From Lepisosteus oculatus (taxonomy: Eukaryota > Chordata > Actinopteri > Semionotiformes > Lepisosteidae): 64,000 nucleotides of DNA. Location: positions 42,784,979 through 42,848,978 of the forward strand of contig NC_090704.1 in the NCBI RefSeq assembly GCF_040954835.1, given 5' to 3'. The notes under the pieces are model-generated. The model was not told the DNA's origin, ran no database searches, and saw only the letters and a program-made list of their open reading frames with translations. Both the position numbers and the translations under genes were made by a program. Shown piece by piece: positions 11,900-23,319 of the stretch. Position 1 is the first letter of the stretch. Each line of letters opens with the position of its first letter.

Positions 11900-14800
11900 T
11901 AACAAGATTGATGAAGATTGATGAACTGAGAACACATAATGACAATATGCAGAGTACCCATTTATACAAGAAGGTTGTATTGGAGCAATGTCAGTGAAGC
12001 ACAGTAGTGTTACCAGTAGTGTTACCATCCTGTAGACTGATCTTGTTATACCCCAGAAGCTGAAGAATAGTGCTATGGGAAACATCTATGAAAACCAGTT
12101 TGCTACTATAAGTAGTGTTGCTGAGCCAGTAGGTGGCACTTTTATCTGTGAACCAGAATTTCCCATCTACTGCTCCAGTATGGTGAAGAGAGAGAGTCTT
12201 TATTATCCTCAATTTGTTTTACAGCAGCAGAAATATAAAGAAAAACAAAAAATGTTCACATACAGTACATGTACAAGAATCATCTATTAAAAACAGAGTT
12301 AAGGCCACAGGTATAAATGAGAAGTTAAATCTGTTTGTTTTTAGATTGGAAAATCTGTATCTGTGCTCTGAGAGGAGTGTAATTTAACTTTGTTAAGTAA
12401 AGGGTGTGAAAAGTCCTCTAGGATGGGATATGTTTTATGCAAGACTTGTGACTGACATGGAATAGTGCAGAATGATCAGCACATCAATATATTTGTGACA
12501 TTGATTGACAATGTTCTCCAATTTGTTCTTATACCTCAGACTCAGATTCCCAAACCAGCAGATCAGTGCAAACGTTAAAACAGTTTCAATAAAAGACTGC
12601 TTAAACATGATCAACAACAAATTATCAATCTTAAATTGTTTAAGCTTCCTTAAGAAAAAGAGAATCTGTTGCCCATTTTTGAAAATAGAAGAGACATTTG
12701 CCTCAAACTTTAACATGCAGCCTAGAAAAGTCCCTAAATACTTATATTTATTCTTATATTTATTCACCATTTCCTCTGGGAAATTATTGCAGGTTTGAGT
12801 TAGGGTCTGAGTTTCTGAAATCAAGATGAAAGGTTACACTGTGCCATCCTTCTGATGAGGTCCTGTCTACTTGGTCATTACGAATCTCATGGCACTGTTT
12901 ATAAGAGTGTAGAATTTGGTCCTGAAGTTCTGGCTGAATGTCACTGTGAGTTTGCACAATCTGGCCTTTCAAACATTTTCCTGGCTCAAACGGTGATAGT
13001 TTTTCACTTCTTCACCAGTAGGTTGCAGAGTGGCTGTTGTGTGTCACTCAGGTGGGTGCTGCACTTCAGCGTTGAATGAAATGGAATTCTTCCCAAAAGT
13101 AAAACATATTGGGAACATTTGGGAAGAAAAGAACAGCTGTGACTCTCCTGGGAGATAAAATTCCTAACTATAGTTTTTATGGGGTTCTTTTTATTTGTTA
13201 CTATTTTATTGATTATTTGCTGTACTAGCCTTTCTTGGTGGCCATTATGTGTACTGTGCATTATAAATATTTAAATATATATTTATTCAGAGGACTATCT
13301 TAACAGTGGAGGTGCTATATGTCCTGCCTGATATTGATTATGTAAACCCAGGAAGAATGTTTTCAGAAAGCTATACCATGACTGACACTTGAAGATGTTA
13401 CTTTCATGTGTTTTTTATGCACAGTAGCCTCAGCTATTGCAAATACATAGTATGAGGGAGGAAAAACATTTGTTTTAAAAATCATTTGAGAATTACCAGT
13501 GTACTCCTAGAACTGACAGTGCAAAAATATTTCTTTTGAGCATTAGTATATGCCCATTCTTCTGTGTGGAACAAGAATTCACAAAAGCAAACAGCAAGAG
13601 AGATATTGTGGCAAAAGTTGTAATGTTGAACTCGGTCTAAAGGACACTGAAATAAACACATGCAAGATGCAGAAAGTTTATTTTTCCTGTTTTTTTCAAG
13701 CTTTATTTTGATTTGATCCTGTAGAGAGGACATTCATTCACTTTGGTTTCTGATGACATGGGAGCACTGCCTTTGCTGAATAACAGTGGTTCATATTGAA
13801 GGATCACTCCTGATATCACCCACAATGCACTGCAGCAGAAGGTGTAGTCTCTTTTCTCAGTGACAAGAAATGACCAATTCCCCATTCAGCCACACCAACT
13901 ACTGCAGATTGTTAGCACTGGTATCAGTATACAAACTGATCTCAGGTTGGTACTCAGCGGCTTGAACCCACACATTAGAATAAGAAAAGAGAAAAAGAAA
14001 GAACTGAAAATGAAAAGGTAAAGTTAGATGGAAAAAAGGAGAGCCATAAAAATAGAATCAAATGGAGAATAAAGTTCAAACAGTATAAGAAAAATAAAGC
14101 GTATATGAAGACAGTGCAAACTGGTGCCATAATGTTGCATAGCTCTGTTATATTCAAGCCCCAAATTGCTAATTTAGCTTGAGTTCAGCCATACGTAAAA
14201 TGGCCTTGCAGTGCATGCTTCAATATATAATATGTAATATATAAATATGTAAAGGGCTGATGCATGGTAGAGAAAATTGAATTTATTAACAGTGAAAATA
14301 ATATAGTGAAACAAAAAATTAAAGAAAGTGACATGCAAAGGTAAATACCTGAGATGCAATAGAAGGGACGAGAGAAAGATTTTGACAAAGACGCACACTA
14401 CAACATAATACACGTACATGGGACATATAAAAATAATGATCAGGCAGAGGTATAGGGACTGAGGTGCACCTGGGCATTCAACACAATGATGTCAGGCAAA
14501 TAGAAATGAAATGAAAGGTCAAAGTGAAAACAATGCAAAACAGGGATAGGTGCAATTTAGAGGGAAGCATGCCAGAAGCTACACATTAATAATCAATGTG
14601 ATGACACGGGTATAAACATGCAATGACAATGACGTCGTGAAGCTACAGTACCTGAAAACTGAAACACACGGATGACAGGAAGACAGCTAAGATGATTACA
14701 GAAGATGATAACATACAGAAGAAATGTGCAATGGGACACGAAGATGGAACACCATAAAAGAAAGGGAGCATGCCAAAAGAATGAAATGAAGGGAAATGAA

Positions 14801-16268
14801 AACAGAATCGAATGGCCACTAAGGGGAAGGTGAGGGTGAGAAGAGAAAACACATTACAAGACAGCACAAAACTGTACCTAGAACTCAGTGCCGTTCAAAA
14901 TCAATTAAAAAACGGAACTGAGAATAAAAAACCACAAAACCTATAGCTATAATACAGTAACTGTTATTAGCAGCTTCAGAAAATGTTAAGAAATAACCCA
15001 CTGCTACACAGGCAGAGGATCTCAGCCGTTGTCAATATTACCCGGCTGGAGTGTGGACTTGTACCTGTGAGCGATGGTCTGTACGGTATGTTTGTCCGTG
15101 TGTAAACGTGCCCAGCTACGCACCAGGATGGCCCAGGACGTTAACAAAATGATGTCCCTCAGGTACTAGTCTTCCATACATCACGTATCGCCTTCACACT
15201 TTATTTTAGACTTGAGGAAGTGTCACATATCTGTTGATACCAGTGCTGCCCCCCATTTTTTACAGGATAAATGATTAAAGACGGCAGAAAGGAGAGAGAA
15301 AAAAACTACGAGGGCGCATCAAACAACATTGCGTGTGTACAAAATAATGGCGCTAGGTTTGCAACGAAAGCTTCAGTGAAAAAAAAAGAAACAAAAAGCC
15401 TTAATCCCTGAGTGTGTCCATATTTAGAAAATAAAATTAATAAAGAATAATAAAACAAACGAGTTACAAATAAATACAAAAGATAGAAAAGGGAATTAAC
15501 AGAAAGGTGAAGAGGAGGTGAAAGAGGATGAGTTCGGTACGGTGTGACGTGATGGGATCCTGCTCCGGTTGTGGAAAAGTTAACCAGCGCGGCGGGGATA
15601 TCGGCGGTGTCTCAGTGAAAATTACGCTAGGCGACAATCAGCGAAATGTCCCACCTCTACAGGGCTCAGATCTTTTTCTTTTGCTAGTTTGGGTGGGTTT
15701 TCAGGGTGTCGTCGAAAACACAGAGCGCATGAAACGACCGCGAAACGTTTCATGGGTTTTCTCGCTTGTTTTCTCACAAGAGGCTGCTTCGCTTGCGTAA
15801 GTTTCACGTTGTGTTCCCAAGAAGAAAAGGGAGAGAGGAAAAGGGCAGGAGATGAGAAGAGACCAAAAGCGCGGGTTAGAGTGACAGAGGACAGACAGGA
15901 GAGAGATGCTGGCTGAAAGTCCCTAGGAAGACGAGAGCAGAAGCAAGTGAGAGTGTGGGATCGTTGTCGGCAGGCAGACGATAATGAGAGTGTCTACAAC
16001 CATGAGCAGAAACGCATACGAATTTTGGCGACAAGAAGTAGGCAAGAAGGAGAGAAAAAAAAAACAGAACAAGAAGAGGACGAAAGTCCTTAGGATAGTA
16101 GAATTTTTTTGCAAGTATTTTTTTTTCCATTTTCCCATTTTTTTGTTCATTTTTTGTTCCGTATGATAGCTGTTCCTGTCGGGTCCCAGGAGGGACGAGG
16201 TGGGGGCGGCGAAGATCAAGGGTGCGAAAGGAGAAATGCACAAAGGGCTGTGGGCCGTCCAAGAGGTC
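11900..16268. other. TSPAN10-PDE6G intergenic region, possibly including the PDE6G 3' untranslated region
   Basis: The two neighbouring genes converge here and no further gene is recognisable. It holds a LINE fragment (12435-12800), a long purine-rich stretch on the plus strand (about 13975-15000) and a more CpG-rich segment at about 15500-16000. The PDE6G transcript should end somewhere in the right half. One reverse-strand AATAAA candidate lies near 15200, but the end was not fixed. Confidence 0.4.
12435..12800 (-). mobile_element. LINE reverse transcriptase C-terminal fragment
   Basis: The minus strand stays open and reads YKYLGTFLG, then QQILFFLRKLKQF, then FKQSFIETVLTFALICWFGN. This is the typical end of the reverse transcriptase domain of fish non-LTR retrotransposons (L2/Rex-like), where a YLG motif is followed by FLRKL and CWFG. 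Only about 120 residues remain, with no catalytic core and no endonuclease, so it is a 5'-truncated dead copy. The exact family is not assigned. Confidence 0.75.
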
Positions 16269-18412
16269 TCAGATGATGCCGTACTGTGCCAGTTCGTGGA
16301 GTTCCAGGTGACTGAAGGCCTCCCAGGGGCAGATGACAGTGATGTCTGCAAAGCAAACCAACAGCTGTCAGGGAAACATGCAGGTCTTTTCATGACCTTC
16401 CCACCTAGAAAGTGTGGCTCAATGCAAGCTGAACATACTGTAGTGCACACTGGGTCTCTTAAGACGAGCCAAAACCAACGCCACATGGTTTCCAGTCACT
16501 GTTTGTAAATGGTGATATACAACAATTACCCAACATCCAGGGTATTTGCTACCTGTAATCAGGACTGTCAATAGGTGATTTAGAAAGTGAAGGTAAAAGG
16601 GAGTCTTGCTATTGGTACGTAGTGCATTTACAATATGTTGTTACATTAATGGCCGGTGAGGTGGCTCTGTGCCTGTGACTGGAAGGTTGCTGGTTTGTAT
16701 CCTGTGGCCGGCAGAGGAATCCTACTCCATTGGGCCCCTGAGCAAAGCCCTTAACCCCAACTGCTGCAGGGGCGCAGTATAAATGCCTGACCCTGCGCTC
16801 TGACCCCAAGCTTCTCTCCTTGATTGTGTGTCTCATGGAGAGCAAGCTGGGGTATGCGAAAAGACAAATTCCTAGTACAAGAAATTGTATGTGTCCAATA
16901 AAGTGATCTCATGTCATTAAAACTCACCTGTGCCCAAACCTTCCATTCCAGGAATATCATCTCCGAATCTGCAATCAGTGAAAGATAGTTAATGGGCAGA
17001 ATTCCACAATTTCATTTAAATATTCAGGGTAATGTCAGTGAAGAACAGCATTAACAGCAACATGGTGTAGTTTGCTGTGAAGTAATTTTAAACTTTTAAA
17101 GATGCATATATACATTAGGAAGAGACAGAAACCAGATGTCGCAAGTAAAACACCTAACCTTTATTTTATTTTTATGATTTGATATCATTTAATTTCTCTC
17201 TTGGATGGAATTTTATGATCAGAAATAAGGAACTGATTTTGAATTGAAATACAAATGTCAGAATAGTGATTGCTAGTTAATTCTTACACATAATTACATA
17301 TCTTATGTCTGAAAAACCCTGTTAGTTAAACATGTAAAATATAAATGTGCTGACAGTTTTGTAATGTAGACATTGGCTTATTTACAAGTAGCAGTGGGAA
17401 GAGTGAAACAGGAATTACTTGTTACTCTGCTGTGTTGTAAAGTAGACATGTCTTTTGCCAATGGGCTGCTACAGCCATTGTAATGATTAACTCATGCAGA
17501 GATTAATTTCACATTGAAAAGTAACAAGAAGCAGAAAACACAAGGTTCTGGTTGTTCAGCCTCCTTCAGCTGTTTGGAAAGGGTGCAGGAGAACAAAAGA
17601 GGTAAAAATTGGCTTAGCAGGTGAGAAACAGTGCCCTGACAGAAGCAGATCTAGAGGAAGCACTGAAAGTGTTTTCCTCTGCAGCCTGGATCCAGGTTGC
17701 CATTCAAACCCTGTTACAGAGTCATGTTGCATACCCATCCCAATTACCCCTTTGACAGCAATATATATGACAGAAAGACAAATAGTGCTATGTGCAAGAG
17801 AGCCACAACCCATCGCAGTAAGTAATGGGTGGGCACAAGGCAGCGTAGACCATGGACAGGATGCCAGTCCATCACAAGGCAGACACATACACAACCACAG
17901 ACGTGCACACACTCACACCAGGGCCAGTGTTCCCGGATGTGCAGGAGGAAGCCCATGCAAACATGGGAGGAGCACACAAATTCCACACACACAGCACCCC
18001 AGGTTCTGGAATTGAACCCTGATCCCCAGAGCTGCAAGGCAACAATGCAAACCAGTGTGCCACTCAGAACTGTTTTAAATATGTCAATTCGATTTTCTTA
18101 GCTTGAGTCCTTTACCTATCTTTAGGTCTTTCTTAGCCGTCTTTCAAGTCATATGCATCTCGTTGGCACATGCTGTCCGTGTTTAGCATGGAAGGATCAT
18201 ACTTCTTAATTTCATATAAAGGAAGTCATCTTGAATGGACCCATGTAGAGTCCTTTGAGTACTTACCCCTGGATTCCTTTCTTTGGTGGCTTGCTTTTGA
18301 ACTGACGAGTCTGCCTCTGCTTGAATTTGGGGGGTCCCTTGCGTGGTGTAGCTGGGCCGCCACTCACCCGGGTGGCGGACTTGATCTCTGGCTTGGGGGG
18401 CTCGAGGTTCAT
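16269..18412 (-). CDS. PDE6G: PDE6G, rod cGMP phosphodiesterase inhibitory gamma subunit
   Basis: PDE6 gamma blocks the catalytic alpha-beta dimer of the rod photoreceptor phosphodiesterase until transducin-alpha relieves it, so it is a core switch of phototransduction. Coding exons in transcript order are 18267-18412, 16928-16968 and 16269-16345, in total 264 bases or 87 residues, the normal length of the family. The N-terminus [16 protein letters not shown] is of the rod type. The basic central segment [18 protein letters not shown] contacts the catalytic subunits and transducin. The C-terminus HELAQYGII plugs the catalytic site. Junctions are in phase: the first restores IQG-FGDD and the second LGT-DITV. 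An untranslated part of the first coding exon runs up to an acceptor at 18542-18543, so the gene has an upstream non-coding exon. A SINE sits almost against the exon 2 donor. Confidence 0.97.
16650..16918 (+). mobile_element. tRNA-headed SINE of V-SINE/Mermaid type, in PDE6G intron 2
   Basis: The head has an A-box-like GGTGGCTCTG and a B-box-like GGTTGCTGGTTTGTATCC. The body has GAGCAAAGCCCTTAACCCC followed by a GC-rich CTGCTGCAGGGGC, a core shared by fish V-SINE and Mermaid elements. The tail ends in CCAATAAAGTGATCT. A second copy lies in reverse at about 29030-29305 and aligns along nearly the full length. The element is antisense to PDE6G. Confidence 0.75.
17815..18065 (-). mobile_element. 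tRNA-derived SINE, reverse copy
   Basis: Read on the minus strand, this is the widespread fish SINE. It has a tRNA-like head with a B-box in the CAGGGTTCAATTCC region, then GGAATTTGTGTGCTCCTCCCATGTTTGCATGGG, and a tail containing TGGACTGGCATCC. Other pieces of the family in this window are at 4017-4135, 28748-28990, 39390-39512, 43355-43669, 45545-45605 and 51660-51765. The copy lies in intron 1 of the PDE6G coding region. Confidence 0.7.
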
Positions 18413-18541
18413 TGTGGGGGCTGGGAGGGTGCCGTCAGATTGTCTTGGGGGCGCAGAGATCTGCGGTGCTCCCGTCGGAGCACCTGCAGTGGACCTAAGT
18501 GATGTTTTTTGAGCCGTGTTTGTGGTGTTTGATGTTCGGAA
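18413..18541 (-). other. PDE6G 5' untranslated part of the first coding exon
   Basis: Transcribed on the minus strand from an acceptor at 18542-18543 (CTTTCCCCAG) to the ATG. It stays open in the PDE6G frame without an ATG, so it is best read as untranslated leader rather than an N-terminal extension. The 87-residue product matches the family without it. Confidence 0.65.
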
Positions 18542-18659
18542 CTGGGGAAAGAGAGAGACAGGCATAAAAAGATGACTGAGGTTACAACACTCTCAAAAGT
18601 CCTTACTATAAGAGAAGGAGAAATAATATTATATTCAAACACAATATTGGCTCGTTATT

Positions 18660-21600
18660 TTCATTTGAAGACCTAGTGGCTTCGCAAACAGTATTTTAAA
18701 AGCTAAGATATGTCCCACGATTAAAAAAATAATCAATTAAGAATGAGACAAAAATAATGGTACAGAAAATAAGAAAGTTATATCTCTTCTTACTGTTGAA
18801 TGTTGTAAAGCAGGGGTTTTGCTAATTGCCTGTCTCCTCTGAAATGTAGTCCTCCAGACACAAGATGTGAATTTAATCACCACTATTTGCAAATGAATTA
18901 GCCATCTTTAACCAGTATTTGTATATTGTTTTCACCTTGAATTGACACTCCCATTACTGCAAATTGCAGATTACCATAATTCTTCCAACTGTGAAGAGCA
19001 TTATTTGATATTTAGATTAATAAATTTGCATTTATGTTATGTCCTGTAAATAGATATTGTTATTATGCTATGAATGTCAGAGAATTTCTAGGTTTTGTAA
19101 ATGTAGAAAGTACATAACTGACTCTCAGAATTATCAAATTGTTGGTTTCAGAATTGTTCTTCAGGGAAGATCATTCAGGAACCTATATTAACAGGTTTCA
19201 TACTTAGATACATCAGATTAATGGTATTTGGATGATTCTAATTGACCAGTGAAGTTCACGCTCACACATAATGCAGAAAACAGTGTTTTATAGATGGCAG
19301 CAGGGTCCTCTTTGTGTCATCTTACTTGACTCAGTACATCCACCATACTGAGCTCAGTGGAAAAATATTAATCCTCTTCCCAATAAAGGATTAAGAAGTT
19401 TATTTATAATAAGACATCCCTGGGTGTTGTTTGCTTCTTGGGGATTGGCTGTGTGGCTATCATAGCGATGACCCAATTTCTGTAATCTCCTCCAATGGAG
19501 TTGCTTGAATTAATTGCCTTCCCTTGACTTTGCCATTGAGCTGGGTTCATACATAATCCTATTAGAACAAGGACAATCGGGAACACAAAGAAATAAAAAC
19601 TAAGTATACTTCCTTTCCATTAACAAATATACCAAAATCTTTTAAACAGCAGCAGAAAAGAATATGCACTATTGGAATATTCAATAAGAAACAATTATTT
19701 ATATTCCATTATAGTATTTTAATAATACTTTCTGTCAAAGCAAATACATTTTGTTGCCTTTCAAGAAAACAAAATCATAAATGCAGTTTACTATCCTGTA
19801 ATGTATGTGTGTATAGATTACAATATTACATCTATTCACCCGAGTGCTGCCTGTGTTTGTATTAATGATTAAATGCATATGAGTTTGTATATTTGTAACA
19901 TTTAAACAAATGTTATTAATAATGGAAAAATAGTATAGTAGTTGTAGAAGATTATTAAGATTATGCTTGTATTACAAAATTGAAGTGCTACTTGTTCCAT
20001 GGGTATTATTCAGTGCTAAGGAATTAAGACTGGTTTAAAAAGTATTCATGTAAATTGCTTTTTTAAATTAATATTATGACAATTAAATTCAAACACTTAT
20101 ACTTAATCCAAAGAATCTCTTCATCATCATTTACAGTGTCAAGCTCTTCAACAATATTATACAACCAACTTCAACAATATTATACAAAATTGTTATTTAA
20201 AACAATTGTACAATTGAAAACATTGTCAACCATTTCTGTTGTCAACATACCAATCTTCTCAGCTACAATTTGCTTTTATAGACCTTTCTTATTCAGATGA
20301 GCAAATTGTTCAAAGCAGTAATAATGTAATTAACAAATTTGGCTTATCCACTCCTAGTTCAAGCACCTAGGGAAATCCTAATGCATTTCATTGTCTCTCT
20401 TCATTCCCTCATCCACACAAAAAGCCTTCAGAACTGGTTCACTAAACTGGCCATTAATTCCATTCTTCAGCATCACCTGTAACAACAGCTGCACACTCAA
20501 CAAAAGGAAACTCTTTTTCTGAGATACAAATCTAAGCAAGATTATATGTCCACTGTGGAACCAAAAATATGAAGTAATAAGAAGGAAGAAGAAAACACAG
20601 CAATTTTGGCACTTGTAGTTGTTACTGACTAAGGTCAGAAGGAGAAATGATGATTATTTAAAATAAAGCAATGCCAGTTCAGTTGCTACCACTATCTTTA
20701 GCAATATTTATAAACATGCATATTGTTGACAGCATAGCCCATTTGGAAAGCCTTACCTCAGATATATGCTAGATCTAGTTTCTGTTGTTGTGGTCTCTAT
20801 GGTTCTGAGTGCTACACCCTCCCAGCTTTAATACCTGTTGTACATAAAATGTGCTGAAGTGTCAAAAATCTCTCTAAATCTCTTTAATCTCCAAAAGATG
20901 CTCTTCCTGCACAGCTGTTTACATGGTAATCTGAGCGACACGTGCATTTCTCAATTCAATTTGCATCCTCGCACTCCGACAACATCCGACAACACAATAT
21001 TGTATGCTAATTTTAGGGCCTGTTTAGTTCAGATCTCCTTACACTGAGACAGTTTATCCCTGCATGTGGCTAAACAGATTATAGATGTCTGTTTCATTGT
21101 AGTTTAGGTGATCACTTTGATTTAATGAATTTGCTGCCTCTCCTACTGTTCCTTTTTCTTTGTTTTTATGTAAAGAACGTGCTAACCAATATGCAACGTG
21201 ATCTTAAGTGACAGATAAACCAAGAGACCATTGGGGCTCCATTTAATATCAGGAACCCCTGGGAAATAGCAGCTTGGGAATCTGCAAGCAGAAAACCAGT
21301 TTGAACAGAAGTTGGCATACATTCCAATAGGAGTTTCACATATTTGCAGCCTAATATCATTTTACAGTTTTATCAAGATTGCCTTCAGTCAGAGCTATGA
21401 TGGAGCTAAAAGTTTGTGGAGCTGGATTGTACATTTTATAGTGGTTTTCAGCAGGATTGGAATAAAGGAATTGTTTGACTAGGGAAAGAGACAGAAGGAA
21501 CAAACCAATTCTGTCTCATGTTCCTCAAGTATATATGTATATAGTCTGCAACCAGAAACATCTGTTTCTTTGACCGGGGGATTCTAAATATCTGCACACT

Positions 21601-23120
21601 GAATGCACAACCTGCATGCTTTACACAAAGAAATTACATACGCTGTGCAAGATATAACAAAACTCCCTGAAACTGCTTTTATGGACTTTTATTTGTGTTT
21701 ATTTGTGGTCCCCACCCCTAAAGAAAATAAAAAATTTATCATAATCCATTTCCTTGACAACCATAACTGTTTCAATGTTATCTCTCTTCCTGGATGACAA
21801 AAAAACCCTCTTCCTCATACAGGCACATTAAATCTTGTGCAGAGAAAAAATGTAAATTCACTGCCAGAATTTGCTTAAAACATGAACATGCATTGTTTTC
21901 TCATATATACTGCATAACTATTACTGATTACCTGTAGGATTATATGGAAAGTGGAAAAAATCTCTGAACTATTAAAAGAAGGAAGTCTACATTATTACTA
22001 ATAAATTTAAACTAATAAGTTTAAACATTTCACCCTAGAACCCTTCTCTTTAATCAAACCCACTAAATGCACACCCTTCAGTTTCCTAATTTCTCCAAAG
22101 AAACATGAACATTTTAATTCCAGCAGGATTTCACCAGCTTTTACGTGAGTATTTACTCAACTGGTACCTGCTCTGCCTTACTGTGTACTCATGAGCTCCG
22201 TCTGTGTAAATAATCAGATGTGACCAAAACAATTCACAGCCTTGAAACACTTCAACAGTGAGAGTTTACATATTCCACGCATTTGATGAAAACCAACCTG
22301 CTCCACAGTAAGCCTATCCCAGTCAGTCCCATCTAGTTAATCTTCAATAAATCTCAATAAACAACCCAACCTGGATCACCTGAAATGTTTAAATATTATG
22401 TCGGGCACATATCAGGAGACGATAAATGGAAGCTAGATGCACATTGTAGCATGCTGTTATCTTGACAAGGTTTTTAGTAATATGCCAGTAAGGCTGCCGG
22501 TAATCTGAACTCAGTCCCAGAAAGTACTGCCTGAACTAGTGCTGCCATGTTATAAAGCATTTGGTGCGGAAGAAACACAATACGTTCTATCCCTTTAGAC
22601 TTCTCCCATCACCCAACTGCATTTGCATCTTGGTGTCACTCTGAAATAGTCCATGTTTCAGGTCTTTGTATGATACATCCTAACCCTCTCTAGTGTTTTA
22701 TCCCAGAGTCTCTTACCTACTGACTATCTGAATGCAACCTTGTGCAAGGAAAAATGTTCACAGGCTGAATTTACTTAATCCCACTACGTTTTCTACCATG
22801 AGAGACAGAAAATACCCAAAGTAAAAAGCACAGTCTACTTCCATTGACCCCTAGGATTGCATGGAAAGTGGACCAAATTTTCTGAACTATGGAGACAGGC
22901 TATTTGGTTACAGATAAACTAAACACCTCATCACCTACAGTACCTCATCTCCTTACTCAAGCCAATTGAATGCAAATATTCAAGCACAGCCTCCTCTGTC
23001 ACTTTCAAATGCCCCTACACTCATGCTTCCCAAGTGCACAGCTACCCAACTTCAGTTGCATCTGTCAGTCTCGTTCCGCCGGAGTCAGCTTTTTGTTCCC
23101 TTGCTCGACCCAGAGCCTTG
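18660..23120. other. Probable 5' intron of PDE6G, no gene seen
   Basis: This AT-rich stretch lies between the PDE6G acceptor at 18542 and the candidate non-coding first exon near 23.1 kb. No coding exon, RNA gene or well-preserved repeat was recognised. There is a short imperfect duplication (CTTCAACAATATTATACAA) at about 20140-20185. Confidence 0.4.
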
Positions 23121-23127
23121 GACTTAC

Positions 23128-23222
23128 CGTCTATGCGGCGGTGACCATTTGCCAGACAAAGGCGAGAGCCCAAACCAGCTCTCACTGGCCGCGGTTTGCT
23201 TCTCTAAGCTAGGGTTGCTCTG
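23128..23222 (-). other. Candidate non-coding first exon of PDE6G
   Basis: On the minus strand a good donor (G|GTAAGTCC) lies at 23126-23127. About 95 bases upstream of it is the expected start site, 25-30 bases downstream of a TATA box. The PDE6G coding exon needs such an upstream exon because it begins at an acceptor. The exon has several stops and no long frame, as expected for untranslated leader. Confidence 0.5.
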
Positions 23223-23245
23223 AGCATGGAGTCTGGCCTGCCTGC

Positions 23246-23275
23246 CTCTTATACCTGTGCTCGTAAGGAGATTAG
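23246..23275 (-). promoter_or_regulatory. PDE6G core promoter: TATA box with CRX/OTX site
   Basis: The minus strand has CTAATCTCC at 23267-23275, an exact match to the CRX/OTX photoreceptor element. TATAAGAG follows 13 bases further on, at 23246-23253. An E-box CAGCTG lies a little further upstream. This short TATA-plus-CRX arrangement is typical of photoreceptor genes and suits PDE6G. The motifs are seen directly; the assignment to PDE6G is inferred from strand, position and the donor downstream. Confidence 0.55.
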
Positions 23276-23319
23276 AAATGAGCTGTTGATCCGCTGTCAT
23301 CACAGCTGATACCAACAGC

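Noticed and set aside
15876-16486. Overlapping open frames of up to 187 codons on the minus strand beside PDE6G exon 3
   Set aside because: They run across the PDE6G exon in other frames and then through low-complexity F/L-rich sequence; no homology or splice support.
18413-18565. N-terminal extension of PDE6G in frame with the coding exon
   Set aside because: It begins at a chance upstream ATG before the acceptor, has no ATG of its own inside the exon, and the family protein starts at MNLEPPK with 87 residues.
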